Below, one piece after another: positions 1 through 6,296 of a stretch of DNA of 12,421 bases (positions are counted from its first letter, which is position 1; every line of letters begins with the position of its first letter). This DNA is from Nitrospirota bacterium. Lineage in GTDB: Bacteria; Nitrospirota; JAOUDF01. The notes under the pieces are model-generated. The model was not told where the DNA came from and did not search any database. It saw only the letters and a list, made by a program, of their open reading frames with translations. The stretch is taken from positions 1 through 12,421 of the forward strand of contig JAOUDF010000058.1 in the NCBI GenBank assembly GCA_029859385.1, written 5' to 3'. The translations under genes and the position numbers were made by a program.

Positions 1-161
1 ACGAGGCGGTGCAGATCCATGGCGGCTACGGCTACTCCGACGAATACCCCGTGGAGCGGTATCTCCGCGATGCCCGCGTGGCAACCATCTACGAAGGGAC
101 CAGCGAGATCCAGAAGCTGATCATCGGGTCGTACATTACGGGTATGAAGGCATTTACTTAA
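1..161 (+). CDS. Acyl-CoA dehydrogenase, C-terminal end (partial)
   Basis: The last 52 codons of a gene entering from the left are readable from base 3 to a TAA at 159-161. The translated end contains QIHGGYGYSDEYPVER and then the YEGTSEIQ segment, which is the hallmark C-terminus of FAD-dependent acyl-CoA dehydrogenases. In that family the Glu of the YEGT motif is the usual catalytic base that removes the alpha proton of the acyl-CoA, and electrons leave through ETF. The acyl chain specificity (short-chain, branched or glutaryl) cannot be told from this fragment. The phospholipase gene follows 34 bases later on the same strand, so the two may be co-transcribed, although their functions are not obviously linked. 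Confidence 0.93.
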   Translation, partial: EAVQIHGGYGYSDEYPVERYLRDARVATIYEGTSEIQKLIIGSYITGMKAFT

Positions 162-195
162 CCCTTCCCCGGGGGCTTCTGGTAGCATTCCCCGC

Positions 196-1434
196 ATGCC
201 CCCGCTCAGATCGCGTGTAACTTCGATGGACAGCTTTATTTCAGGTAATCAGATTACCCTGCTGCAAAACGGGGAGGCTTATTTCCCTGCCATCGAAGCG
301 GCGTTTGACCGCGCCGTGCACGAAATTTACCTTGAGACGTATATCTTCCAAAATGATGCCACGGGAAGACGCATTGCCGAGGCTCTGCGTCGGGCTGCCC
401 AGCGCGGTGTAAGCACCCATCTGCTGATAGACGGCTTCGGATCAAAAGACCTCCCCCAACGGATGCTTGATTACCTGCAGGAGGGCGGTGTCAAGATACT
501 GAAATATCGCCCTCATCTTGCGCCCTGGTCATGGAGACGCAAACATCTGCGCCGGCTCCACCGGAAGGTTGTTGTCGTAGACCGGCAGATAGCCTTTGTC
601 GGCGGAATAAACATAGTTGATGATGTCGAACCGGTGATAGCCCCGCATCCGCGCTATGACTACGCAGTAGCTGTTGAGGGGCCGTTGGCCCAGGTAATTC
701 GCCGCTCTGCACGGCAACTCTGGTCGCGGGTATCGTGGACGCACCTGCAAAAAGGGCTTTCCCGCGAAAAGAGCAAGACAGTACCCTCCCTGCCCAAAGG
801 GACAGCGAAACTCTCGTTTCTGGTACGAGACAACATCCGCCACCGTCGGGATATCGAAACTGCCTATCTGGCCGCCATTGAACAGGCGGAATGTGAAATC
901 ATCATTGCCAATGCCTATTTCCTGCCAGGCATCAACTTTCGCTATGCCCTTGTCAGGGCCGCCGAGAGAGGAGTACGGGTGGTCCTGCTGTTGCAGGGCA
1001 GGGCGGAATATCTCCTGTTGCACTATGCCACGCGGGCTCTTTACGGGAAGCTTCTCGACGCCGGTATTGAAATATACGAATACCGCAAGAGCCTTTTGCA
1101 CGCAAAAGTGGCGGTGATAGACGGGCACTGGGCGACGGTGGGGTCATCGAATATCGACCCCTTCAGCCTGTTGCTGTCGCGCGAAGCCAATATCATTGCC
1201 GATGACGAGGAATTCGCCGCAACATTAAGGCAGAACCTCTTTCGCGCCATGGAGGAGGGGGGGCAGCGGATAATCAAGCCTCACTGGAAACGGTATCCGA
1301 TCAACCTGAGGTTCATGAGCTGGCTTAGCTACGGGTTGCTGCGCATCTTTACGGGGGTGGCGGAGGATTTCAATGAGCAGAACCGTGTTAAACCGGAAAA
1401 AGGGCGTCGACGACGGAAGGGCACGGGTAAATGA
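196..1434 (+). CDS. clsB: Cardiolipin synthase / phospholipase D family protein (ClsB-like)
   Basis: This is a 412-residue phospholipase D superfamily protein with two HKD half-sites: H122-x-K124-x4-D129 followed by IAFVGGIN, and H302-x-K304-x4-D309 followed by TVGSSNID. The N-terminal GNQITLLQNGEAYFPAI, the spacing of both motifs and the total length closely resemble bacterial ClsB, which makes cardiolipin by transferring a phosphatidyl group onto phosphatidylglycerol or a related acceptor. As in ClsB, there is no obvious N-terminal membrane segment. The C-terminus is strongly basic (EKGRRRRKGTGK), which could help membrane attachment. Neither ATG 196 nor ATG 226 (residue 11) has a convincing Shine-Dalgarno sequence; the 226 start matches the ClsB N-terminus better and would give 402 residues. 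The family call is firm, while the exact donor and acceptor lipids are inferred. Confidence 0.9.
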   Translation: MPPLRSRVTSMDSFISGNQITLLQNGEAYFPAIEAAFDRAVHEIYLETYIFQNDATGRRIAEALRRAAQRGVSTHLLIDGFGSKDLPQRMLDYLQEGGVKILKYRPHLAPWSWRRKHLRRLHRKVVVVDRQIAFVGGINIVDDVEPVIAPHPRYDYAVAVEGPLAQVIRRSARQLWSRVSWTHLQKGLSREKSKTVPSLPKGTAKLSFLVRDNIRHRRDIETAYLAAIEQAECEIIIANAYFLPGINFRYALVRAAERGVRVVLLLQGRAEYLLLHYATRALYGKLLDAGIEIYEYRKSLLHAKVAVIDGHWATVGSSNIDPFSLLLSREANIIADDEEFAATLRQNLFRAMEEGGQRIIKPHWKRYPINLRFMSWLSYGLLRIFTGVAEDFNEQNRVKPEKGRRRRKGTGK

Positions 1435-1482
1435 TCTCTGCCTCATCGTTTACAAAAGGAAAATAAAATCTTCATAGAGCTA

Positions 1483-1510
1483 TTGACGTCGAAACATTAT
1501 CGTGTAAACT
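1483..1510 (+). promoter_or_regulatory. Probable sigma-70 promoter of the toxin-antitoxin operon
   Basis: TTGACG at 1483-1488 is followed after 16 bases by TAAACT at 1505-1510. It lies 32 bases upstream of the antitoxin ATG, in the only gap before that gene. The -10 hexamer overlaps the first copy of the tandem repeat at 1505-1527, as expected for an autorepressed operon. An alternative -10 is TATAAA at 1515-1520. This is a prediction by motif only. Confidence 0.5.
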
Positions 1511-1527
1511 AGTCTATAAACTGGTCT
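1505..1527 (+). repeat. Tandem 11-bp repeat, candidate antitoxin operator
   Basis: Two copies of TAAACT(A/G)GTCT lie at 1505-1515 and 1517-1527, a 12-base period with one mismatch. They cover the predicted -10 region and end 15 bases before the antitoxin start. Phd/YefM-type antitoxins normally repress their own promoter by binding repeated sites there, so this is the likely operator. That role is inferred from position. Confidence 0.5.
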
Positions 1528-1542
1528 GAACGAGGTGGAAAC

Positions 1543-1785
1543 ATGAAAACCGTTGGCGCATATGAAGCGAAGACCCATCTGCCAGAACTACTGGATAAAG
1601 TAGCCAGTGGGGAGAAGGTAACTATTACCCGGCGTGGGGTGCCCGTTGCGGTTCTGGTGCCGGCGCCATCGGCAAAGAAGCGAGATCTTGCGTTGGTTGC
1701 CGATGGCTTCAGGGCAATCAGGGAGAGCATACCAAAGGCTGGTATATCGATGAAGGAGCTTGTCGAAGAAGGAAGGCGGCACTGA
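1543..1785 (+). CDS. Phd/YefM-family antitoxin
   Basis: This 80-residue protein begins MKTVGAYEAKTHLPELLDKV and continues with a GEKVTITRRGVPVAVLVP segment, the typical Phd/YefM fold in which the N-terminal half dimerises and binds operator DNA. The C-terminal region, containing a GISMKELVEEGRRH tail, should be the flexible part that wraps and blocks the toxin. A GAGGTGG Shine-Dalgarno lies about 5 bases before the ATG. The stop TGA overlaps the ATG of the toxin gene by one base (tgATG), so synthesis of the two is probably translationally coupled. The family assignment is strong, and neutralisation of the next gene product is inferred from the arrangement. Confidence 0.92.
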   Translation: MKTVGAYEAKTHLPELLDKVASGEKVTITRRGVPVAVLVPAPSAKKRDLALVADGFRAIRESIPKAGISMKELVEEGRRH

Positions 1786-2207
1786 TGCACTTCGTCCTCG
1801 ATGCCTCGGTAGCCTTGAGCTGGTGCTTCCCCGATGAGGCGGGAACTTACACGGACAAGGTCCTGAAATTTCTTACCAATGCCGACAATCCTGCTGTTGC
1901 CCATGTCCCCGCCATTTGGCCGCTGGAAGTGGGCAATGCCCTGCTGGCCGGAGAGCGGCGAAACCGCCTGACCGAGGCGCAGACAATTCAGCTGGTCGAT
2001 TATTTCGATTCCCTCGATATTGTTGTGGATGAGGCCGGCAAGCAAAAGGGGTTAGGCGTTACACTGGCGCTGGCCCGGGAGCACGGCCTTTCAACCTATG
2101 ACGCATCCTATCTGGAACTTGCAATCCGAAAGGCTCTGCCGCTCGCGACGCAGGACAAAAAGCTGAAAACCGTGGCGCAAAAATGCGGTGTGCCGCTCGT
2201 GAAGTAA
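1785..2207 (+). CDS. vapC: VapC-type PIN-domain toxin (ribonuclease)
   Basis: This 140-residue PIN-domain protein has the acidic residues expected of a Mg-dependent RNase active site: D6 (FVLDASVALSW), E48 (PLEVGNAL), D106 (TYDASYLELA) and D124 (LATQDKKL). In this family the toxin cuts specific RNAs, often initiator tRNA or 23S rRNA, until the cognate antitoxin binds; the RNA target here cannot be read from sequence. All four acidic positions are present and the length is normal, so the protein is probably active. The start overlaps the antitoxin stop, and a purine-rich GAAGGAAGG just upstream can serve as ribosome binding site. The partner is Phd/YefM-like, a common pairing with VapC. Confidence 0.92.
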   Translation: MHFVLDASVALSWCFPDEAGTYTDKVLKFLTNADNPAVAHVPAIWPLEVGNALLAGERRNRLTEAQTIQLVDYFDSLDIVVDEAGKQKGLGVTLALAREHGLSTYDASYLELAIRKALPLATQDKKLKTVAQKCGVPLVK

Positions 2208-2261
2208 AAGCGCTTTTTTTCTTCGGAGTATGCCCGACGAGACGATTCATCCCTCTTGGAT

Positions 2262-2290
2262 TTGACACCCCTCCAACCCCGTGTTATCCA
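2262..2290 (+). promoter_or_regulatory. Probable promoter of the oxoacid:ferredoxin oxidoreductase operon
   Basis: A perfect TTGACA at 2262-2267 is followed after 17 bases by TATCCA at 2285-2290. Transcription would start near 2297, about 40 bases before the delta-subunit ATG at 2337. This argues against the longer in-frame start at TTG 2256, which would lie upstream of the transcript. The -10 match is weak (TAT only), so this is a prediction. Confidence 0.45.
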
Positions 2291-2336
2291 CATTGAGCGG
2301 CTTCAAGAGAAGCATTGGTCCGCCGATAAGGTAAAC

Positions 2337-2558
2337 ATGACTACCAATGTCCACATTACTCTCGACGAAAACCTCTGCAAAGGGTGCTACATCTGCATAA
2401 ACGTCTGCCCCAAGGACGTCTACGAGATGAGTGCCGAGATCGGCCCCAAGGGGTTCGGCCCGGTGCTGGTCGCCCATGCCGACAAATGCATCAAGTGTTA
2501 CGAGTGTGAGTTGTTGTGTCCTGACCTGGCCATTGTGGTGCGAGGGGATGATGAGTGA
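2337..2558 (+). CDS. korD: 2-oxoacid:ferredoxin oxidoreductase, delta (ferredoxin-like) subunit
   Basis: This 73-residue 2x[4Fe-4S] ferredoxin-like protein has C14-x2-C17-x2-C20-x3-C24-P and C51-x2-C54-x2-C57-x3-C61-P, both complete. In four-subunit Kor/Vor enzymes this subunit carries electrons from the thiamine-diphosphate site to external ferredoxin. ATG 2337 was chosen over an in-frame TTG at 2256 because the shorter product matches the family length and the predicted promoter lies between the two starts. Its stop overlaps the start of the alpha-subunit gene by 8 bases. The order delta-alpha-beta-gamma is typical of Kor/Vor operons in anaerobic bacteria and archaea. The assignment as an oxidoreductase subunit rests on both the clusters and the context. 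Confidence 0.9.
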   Translation: MTTNVHITLDENLCKGCYICINVCPKDVYEMSAEIGPKGFGPVLVAHADKCIKCYECELLCPDLAIVVRGDDE

Positions 2559-3654
2559 TGCGCGTCTGATGCAGGGGAACGAGGCGGCTGCGGAAGGGGC
2601 GCTGGCCGCGGGGTGCCGGTTCTACGCCGGATACCCTATTACTCCCTCCTCCGAGCTTATGGAACATATGGCCAAACGGCTCCCGGAGCTGGGAGGCGCC
2701 TTTATTCAGATGGAGGACGAAATCGGCTCCATCGCAGCGGTGATCGGTGCATCGTGGGCCGGTGCCAAGGCGATGACGGCGACATCAGGGCCGGGGCTTT
2801 CCCTCATGCAGGAGAATATCGGCTATGCGGTGATGACCGAGGCGCCGTGCGTCATTGTGAACGTGATGCGGGCAGGGCCGTGTACGGGGCAGGCGACGAA
2901 ACCGGCTGCGGGCGACGTGATGCAGGTGCGCTGGGGCTCGCACGGCGATTACCAGATCATTGCCCTTTCGCCCTGGTCGGTGCAGGAGATGTTCGACATG
3001 TCGGTTCGAGCATTCAACCTTGCGGAAACCTACCGGGTGCCGGTGTTCCTGCTGGCCGACGAGGCCGTGGCGCATCTGCGGGAGGGGTGCGTGATCCCAG
3101 CCAGTGTGCCGGTGGTCAACCGAAAGAAGGAGCCGGGCAAGGCGCCCTTCGGCGGCGAGCAAGTGCCGCCCATGCCTGCCTTCGGCGAAGGGGAGAAGGT
3201 GCTGGTAACCGGCTCGACCCACGACGAATGGGGATATCGGAAGAGCGCCGACCCGAATATACAGGAGCAACTAATACGACGACTGAGCGAGAAGATTACC
3301 GCCAATGCTTCCGCAATTGTAGAAACCGAAAGCCACTGGCTGGATGATGCCGACGTGCTGATAGTAGCCTATGGTATTGTAGCCCGGAGCAGCATGAAGG
3401 CGGTGAAAGTGTTGCGTGAACAGGGTGTGAAGGCCGGGTTGTTGCGGCTCAAGACACTGTGGCCTTTCCCGGAGGATGCGGTGAGGCTGGCGGCGGAAGG
3501 GAAACGGCTTATCATCGTTCCCGAGATGAACCTGGGGCAGGTGGCCCTGGAGGTAGAGCGGGTTGTAAGGCACGATGTTGTCTGCGTGGCCGGCGTGCGG
3601 GGAGAAGTGCTGAGGCCGGAGCCGATAATTGAGGCGGTGAATAATAATGGCTGA
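2551..3654 (+). CDS. korA: 2-oxoacid:ferredoxin oxidoreductase, alpha subunit (Kor/Vor type)
   Basis: This 367-residue alpha subunit of a thiamine-dependent 2-oxoacid:acceptor oxidoreductase shows YPITPSSE (28-35), MEDEIGS (54-60), TSGPG (78-82) and the GPCTGQATKPAAGD segment (from 109), then a C-terminal transketolase-like domain ending near EAVNNNG. The enzyme reversibly converts a 2-oxoacid plus CoA to acyl-CoA, CO2 and reduced ferredoxin. The first residue after GP in the substrate loop is Cys, where many relatives have Ser. ATG 2551 follows a GAGGGG sequence; ATG 2548 is directly before it and ATG 2569 is a shorter option. The 2-oxoglutarate specificity implied by the name korA is a homology-style guess; a branched-chain or other oxoacid is possible given the adjacent aminotransferase. 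Confidence 0.9.
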   Translation: MSDARLMQGNEAAAEGALAAGCRFYAGYPITPSSELMEHMAKRLPELGGAFIQMEDEIGSIAAVIGASWAGAKAMTATSGPGLSLMQENIGYAVMTEAPCVIVNVMRAGPCTGQATKPAAGDVMQVRWGSHGDYQIIALSPWSVQEMFDMSVRAFNLAETYRVPVFLLADEAVAHLREGCVIPASVPVVNRKKEPGKAPFGGEQVPPMPAFGEGEKVLVTGSTHDEWGYRKSADPNIQEQLIRRLSEKITANASAIVETESHWLDDADVLIVAYGIVARSSMKAVKVLREQGVKAGLLRLKTLWPFPEDAVRLAAEGKRLIIVPEMNLGQVALEVERVVRHDVVCVAGVRGEVLRPEPIIEAVNNNG

Positions 3655-4438
3655 ATTCGACGTCCACATAAACACCGATCTCATCCGTAGCGGCGCCATG
3701 CCCTCGCCATTCTGCGCGGGGTGCGGTCACGGCATTCTTATGGGCACGATACTGCGGGCGATTAACGAAATGACCGACGCTAACGGCAAGCCGCTGAGCA
3801 TGGACGATTTCCTCTTCGTCTCCGGCATCGGCTGCGCGGGCTGGATCGTGAGCCCCCACTTTAACGCCGACACCATGCACACGACCCACGGCAGGCCGAT
3901 TGCCTTTGCCACGGGGGCGAAGCTGGCCAATCCCAAGCTCAAAGTAGTCGTAATCAGCGGCGACGGCGACCTTTCGGCCATCGGCGGCAATCATCTGATT
4001 CATGCGGCACGGCGCAATATCGACCTTACGGTTATCTGTGCCAACAACGAGATTTACGGGATGACGGGCGGGCAGGTATCGCCCGCCACCCCGGAGACGA
4101 AGCGGACGACCACGACACCTGTGGGGAACCCCGACCGGGCATTCGACATATGCAAGCTGGTGGAAGCGGCCGGGGCGGATTTCGTGGCTCGCTGGTCGGT
4201 ACACCAGGCAAGGCCGCTGGTGAAGTCGATCCGCAAGGCGATCAATCACAACGGGTTCAGCTTCATAGAGGTGATGTCGCCGTGCCCCACCCATTACGGC
4301 CGACTGAACGCGTTGGGCGAACCTTTTGACCTTATCGATGATTTGAAGAAACGCTCTGTTCCAGTGCAAAAAGCGGAAAACATGACAGCAGAGGAACTGG
4401 ACGGAAGGATCGTAACCGGGCAGATAAAAGAGCCATGA
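3647..4438 (+). CDS. korB: 2-oxoacid:ferredoxin oxidoreductase, beta subunit (TPP-binding)
   Basis: This 263-residue beta subunit contains CAGCGHG (23-29) and the thiamine-diphosphate/Mg motif, which begins at GDGD (105-108) and reaches the NNEIYGMTGGQ segment (123-133). The subunit binds ThDP and, with alpha, forms the active site for oxidative decarboxylation of the 2-oxoacid. The ATG overlaps the alpha stop codon by 8 bases and is preceded by GAGGCGG at a suitable distance. The gene ends in an ATGA overlap with the gamma subunit. There is no long Cys-rich C-terminal extension, as expected when the iron-sulfur clusters are on the separate delta subunit. All visible motifs are intact. Confidence 0.93.
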   Translation: MAEFDVHINTDLIRSGAMPSPFCAGCGHGILMGTILRAINEMTDANGKPLSMDDFLFVSGIGCAGWIVSPHFNADTMHTTHGRPIAFATGAKLANPKLKVVVISGDGDLSAIGGNHLIHAARRNIDLTVICANNEIYGMTGGQVSPATPETKRTTTTPVGNPDRAFDICKLVEAAGADFVARWSVHQARPLVKSIRKAINHNGFSFIEVMSPCPTHYGRLNALGEPFDLIDDLKKRSVPVQKAENMTAEELDGRIVTGQIKEP

Positions 4439-4968
4439 AATACGAGATCATCATCGCAGGCATTGGAGGGCAGGGGGTCGTGATTTCAGGGATTCTCCTG
4501 GCCCAGGCCGGACTGTTGAGCGGCATGCATGCGGCCCAGTCGGGCTCGTACAGCGCCCAGGTGAGGGGCGCCTATACCCGGGCCGACCTTGTGCTGTCGG
4601 ACGAGCCGGTGGACTATCCCTATGCGACCCTGGCCGATGCGCTGGTCTGCCTGTCCTCTGAAGGGTTGTCGCGGGGTATAGCGCATCTTAAGGAAGACGG
4701 GTTGCTGCTGCTGGACAGTACGGTTATTTCGCCCGATGAACAGAAGAATCTAAAGGCCGGGAGCATTGTATCGATTCCAGCCACACGGATTGCCACCGAT
4801 CTCGGCAGGGCGCAGTCGGCGAACCTTGTTCTGCTGGGCGCGTTGCTCAAGAAGACGGGTATTCTGACCGAAGAGAAGCTGAGGGAAGCATTGACCATAG
4901 TGCTCAAAGGGAAAAGCCTGGACGTCAACTTCGCATGTCTGGAAAAAGGACTGGAGGCGGCATCATGA
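4435..4968 (+). CDS. korC: 2-oxoacid:ferredoxin oxidoreductase, gamma subunit
   Basis: This 177-residue gamma-subunit domain has GIGGQG at 9-14 near the N-terminus and the SYSAQVRGAYTRADL segment conserved in pyruvate/ketoisovalerate oxidoreductase gamma subunits. In this superfamily the domain helps CoA binding and complex assembly. It is joined to its neighbours by ATGA overlaps at both ends: its ATG overlaps the beta stop and its stop overlaps the aminotransferase ATG. All of the operon from delta to the aminotransferase is therefore likely one transcript with coupled translation and balanced stoichiometry. Confidence 0.92.
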   Translation: MKYEIIIAGIGGQGVVISGILLAQAGLLSGMHAAQSGSYSAQVRGAYTRADLVLSDEPVDYPYATLADALVCLSSEGLSRGIAHLKEDGLLLLDSTVISPDEQKNLKAGSIVSIPATRIATDLGRAQSANLVLLGALLKKTGILTEEKLREALTIVLKGKSLDVNFACLEKGLEAAS

Positions 4969-6296
4969 ACTATCCGAAGATCATCACCAAACTCCCCGGC
5001 CCGAAAGCCAAAGAGATCATAGAGCGCGACAGCAAAGTAATGTCGCCGTCGTATACCCGGGGCTATCCCTTTGTCATGAAGCGGGGGCGCGGCGCCATGG
5101 CGGAGGACGTGGACGGCAACCAGTTCCTCGACCTCACGTCGGGTATTGCCACCTGCTCCACGGGGCATTCCCACCCCGAGGTGGTGAAGGCCATCCAGGC
5201 TCAGGCCGAGGATTTCATCCATATGTCGGGCACCGATTTCTACTATTCGGTCCAGTCGGAGCTGGCTGCAAAGCTGGCCTCCCTTGTACCCGGCGATGGT
5301 CCTAAGAAGGTGTTCTTCGGCAATTCGGGTACCGAGGCCATCGAGGCGGCCCTCAAGCTGGCCCGCTATCATACGGGTCGGCAGGACATCATCGCCTTTT
5401 TCGGCGCGTTTCACGGCCGGACCATGGGGGCGCTGTCGCTGACGGCCAGCAAGGTGATCCAGCACCGCCGGTTTGCCCCGCTGCTTCCCGGCGTGGTCCA
5501 CGTACCCTATGGTTACTGCTATCGCTGTCCCTACAACCTGAAATACGGTTCGTGCGAGACAGCCTGTATTACCTGGATTGAAGATGTCCTTTTCCGCCGC
5601 GATATCCCGCCGGATGAAGTGGCTGCCATCTTTGTGGAGCCGATTCAGGGTGAAGGCGGCTACGTGGTACCGCCGGTGGAGTTCATGCAGGGGCTTCGCA
5701 GGCTGGCGGACAAGCACGGTATTCTGCTGGTCTGCGACGAGGTTCAGTCGGGCATGGGGCGGACGGGAAAGATGTTCGCCTCGGAGCATTTCGACGTAGT
5801 TCCCGACATCATCTGCGTGGCAAAGGGGATTGCCTCGGGAATGCCCCTTTCCGCGATCATTGCATCCGACAAGGTCATGGACTGGCCCCCCGGCGCCCAT
5901 GCCAACACCTTTGGCGGCAATCCGCTGGCCTGCGTTGCGGCGTTGACTACCATCCGTCTGCTCGAAGAGGGGCTCATGGAAAATGCAGCGACGGTAGGCG
6001 CATATATGCTGGAAGAGCTCTGGAAGATGCAGCGACGTTACCCGCAGATCGGCGATGTCCGCGGACTGGGCCTCATGATCGGTATCGAAATTGTGAAGGA
6101 TACCGAAAAAAGGGAACCTGATTCGACATTTCGCGACAAGATGGTTGACCGACTGTTCGAGAAGGGGCTCCTGATTCTTGGATGCGGTGCAAACTCCCTG
6201 AGGATTTGTCCTTCGCTCACCTTTACCCGGGAGGAGGCGTCGGTCGCCCTCGAACTGATCGAGGACCAGTTCAGGATTGGTCCTGATCGTTCCTAG
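4965..6296 (+). CDS. Class III PLP-dependent aminotransferase (GabT / ornithine-aminotransferase-like)
   Basis: This 443-residue fold-type I aminotransferase of class III (omega-transaminase group) has SGTEA (121-125), the FHGRTMGA segment, E225 in VEPIQGEGG, D258 in CDEVQSG, the PLP lysine K287 in VAKGIASG, and T315 in NTFGGNP. GGAGG lies 7 bases before ATG 4965, supporting this start over an upstream in-frame ATG at 4935. Likely substrates are GABA, ornithine, acetylornithine or another omega-amino acid, with 2-oxoglutarate as amino acceptor; the N-terminus YPKIITKLPGPKAKEIIERD resembles the archaeal-type ornithine/4-aminobutyrate aminotransferase and racemase branch. A Cys-rich insert, C185-x2-C188-x8-C197-x3-C201, is present. 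The 3' end overlaps the convergent GGDEF gene by 26 bases. Substrate is not determinable here. Confidence 0.9.
   Translation: MNYPKIITKLPGPKAKEIIERDSKVMSPSYTRGYPFVMKRGRGAMAEDVDGNQFLDLTSGIATCSTGHSHPEVVKAIQAQAEDFIHMSGTDFYYSVQSELAAKLASLVPGDGPKKVFFGNSGTEAIEAALKLARYHTGRQDIIAFFGAFHGRTMGALSLTASKVIQHRRFAPLLPGVVHVPYGYCYRCPYNLKYGSCETACITWIEDVLFRRDIPPDEVAAIFVEPIQGEGGYVVPPVEFMQGLRRLADKHGILLVCDEVQSGMGRTGKMFASEHFDVVPDIICVAKGIASGMPLSAIIASDKVMDWPPGAHANTFGGNPLACVAALTTIRLLEEGLMENAATVGAYMLEELWKMQRRYPQIGDVRGLGLMIGIEIVKDTEKREPDSTFRDKMVDRLFEKGLLILGCGANSLRICPSLTFTREEASVALELIEDQFRIGPDRS

Noticed and set aside
529..1128. 199-codon minus-strand frame opposite the phospholipase D gene
   Set aside because: It is antisense to both HKD motif regions, with no recognisable domain and no ribosome binding site.
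2204..2222. AAAAGCGCTTTT palindrome followed by a T run as a terminator after vapC
   Set aside because: Only four A-U pairs around a GCGC loop could form, too weak for a convincing intrinsic terminator; the T run alone is not enough.
2256..2336. TTG 2256 as the start of the delta subunit, adding 27 residues
   Set aside because: The extension is not ferredoxin-like, there is no ribosome binding site, and a TTGACA promoter element lies just downstream of it.
3512..4369. 285-codon minus-strand frame opposite korA and korB
   Set aside because: It is a shadow of the beta subunit gene; the composition is Arg/His/Pro/Gly-heavy and no domain is recognisable.
4620..5900. Long open frame on the minus strand (426 codons) opposite korC and the aminotransferase
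   Set aside because: It lies antisense to two clearly recognisable genes, its translation is rich in Arg/His/Gly with no recognisable motif, and such frames are common opposite GC-rich genes.
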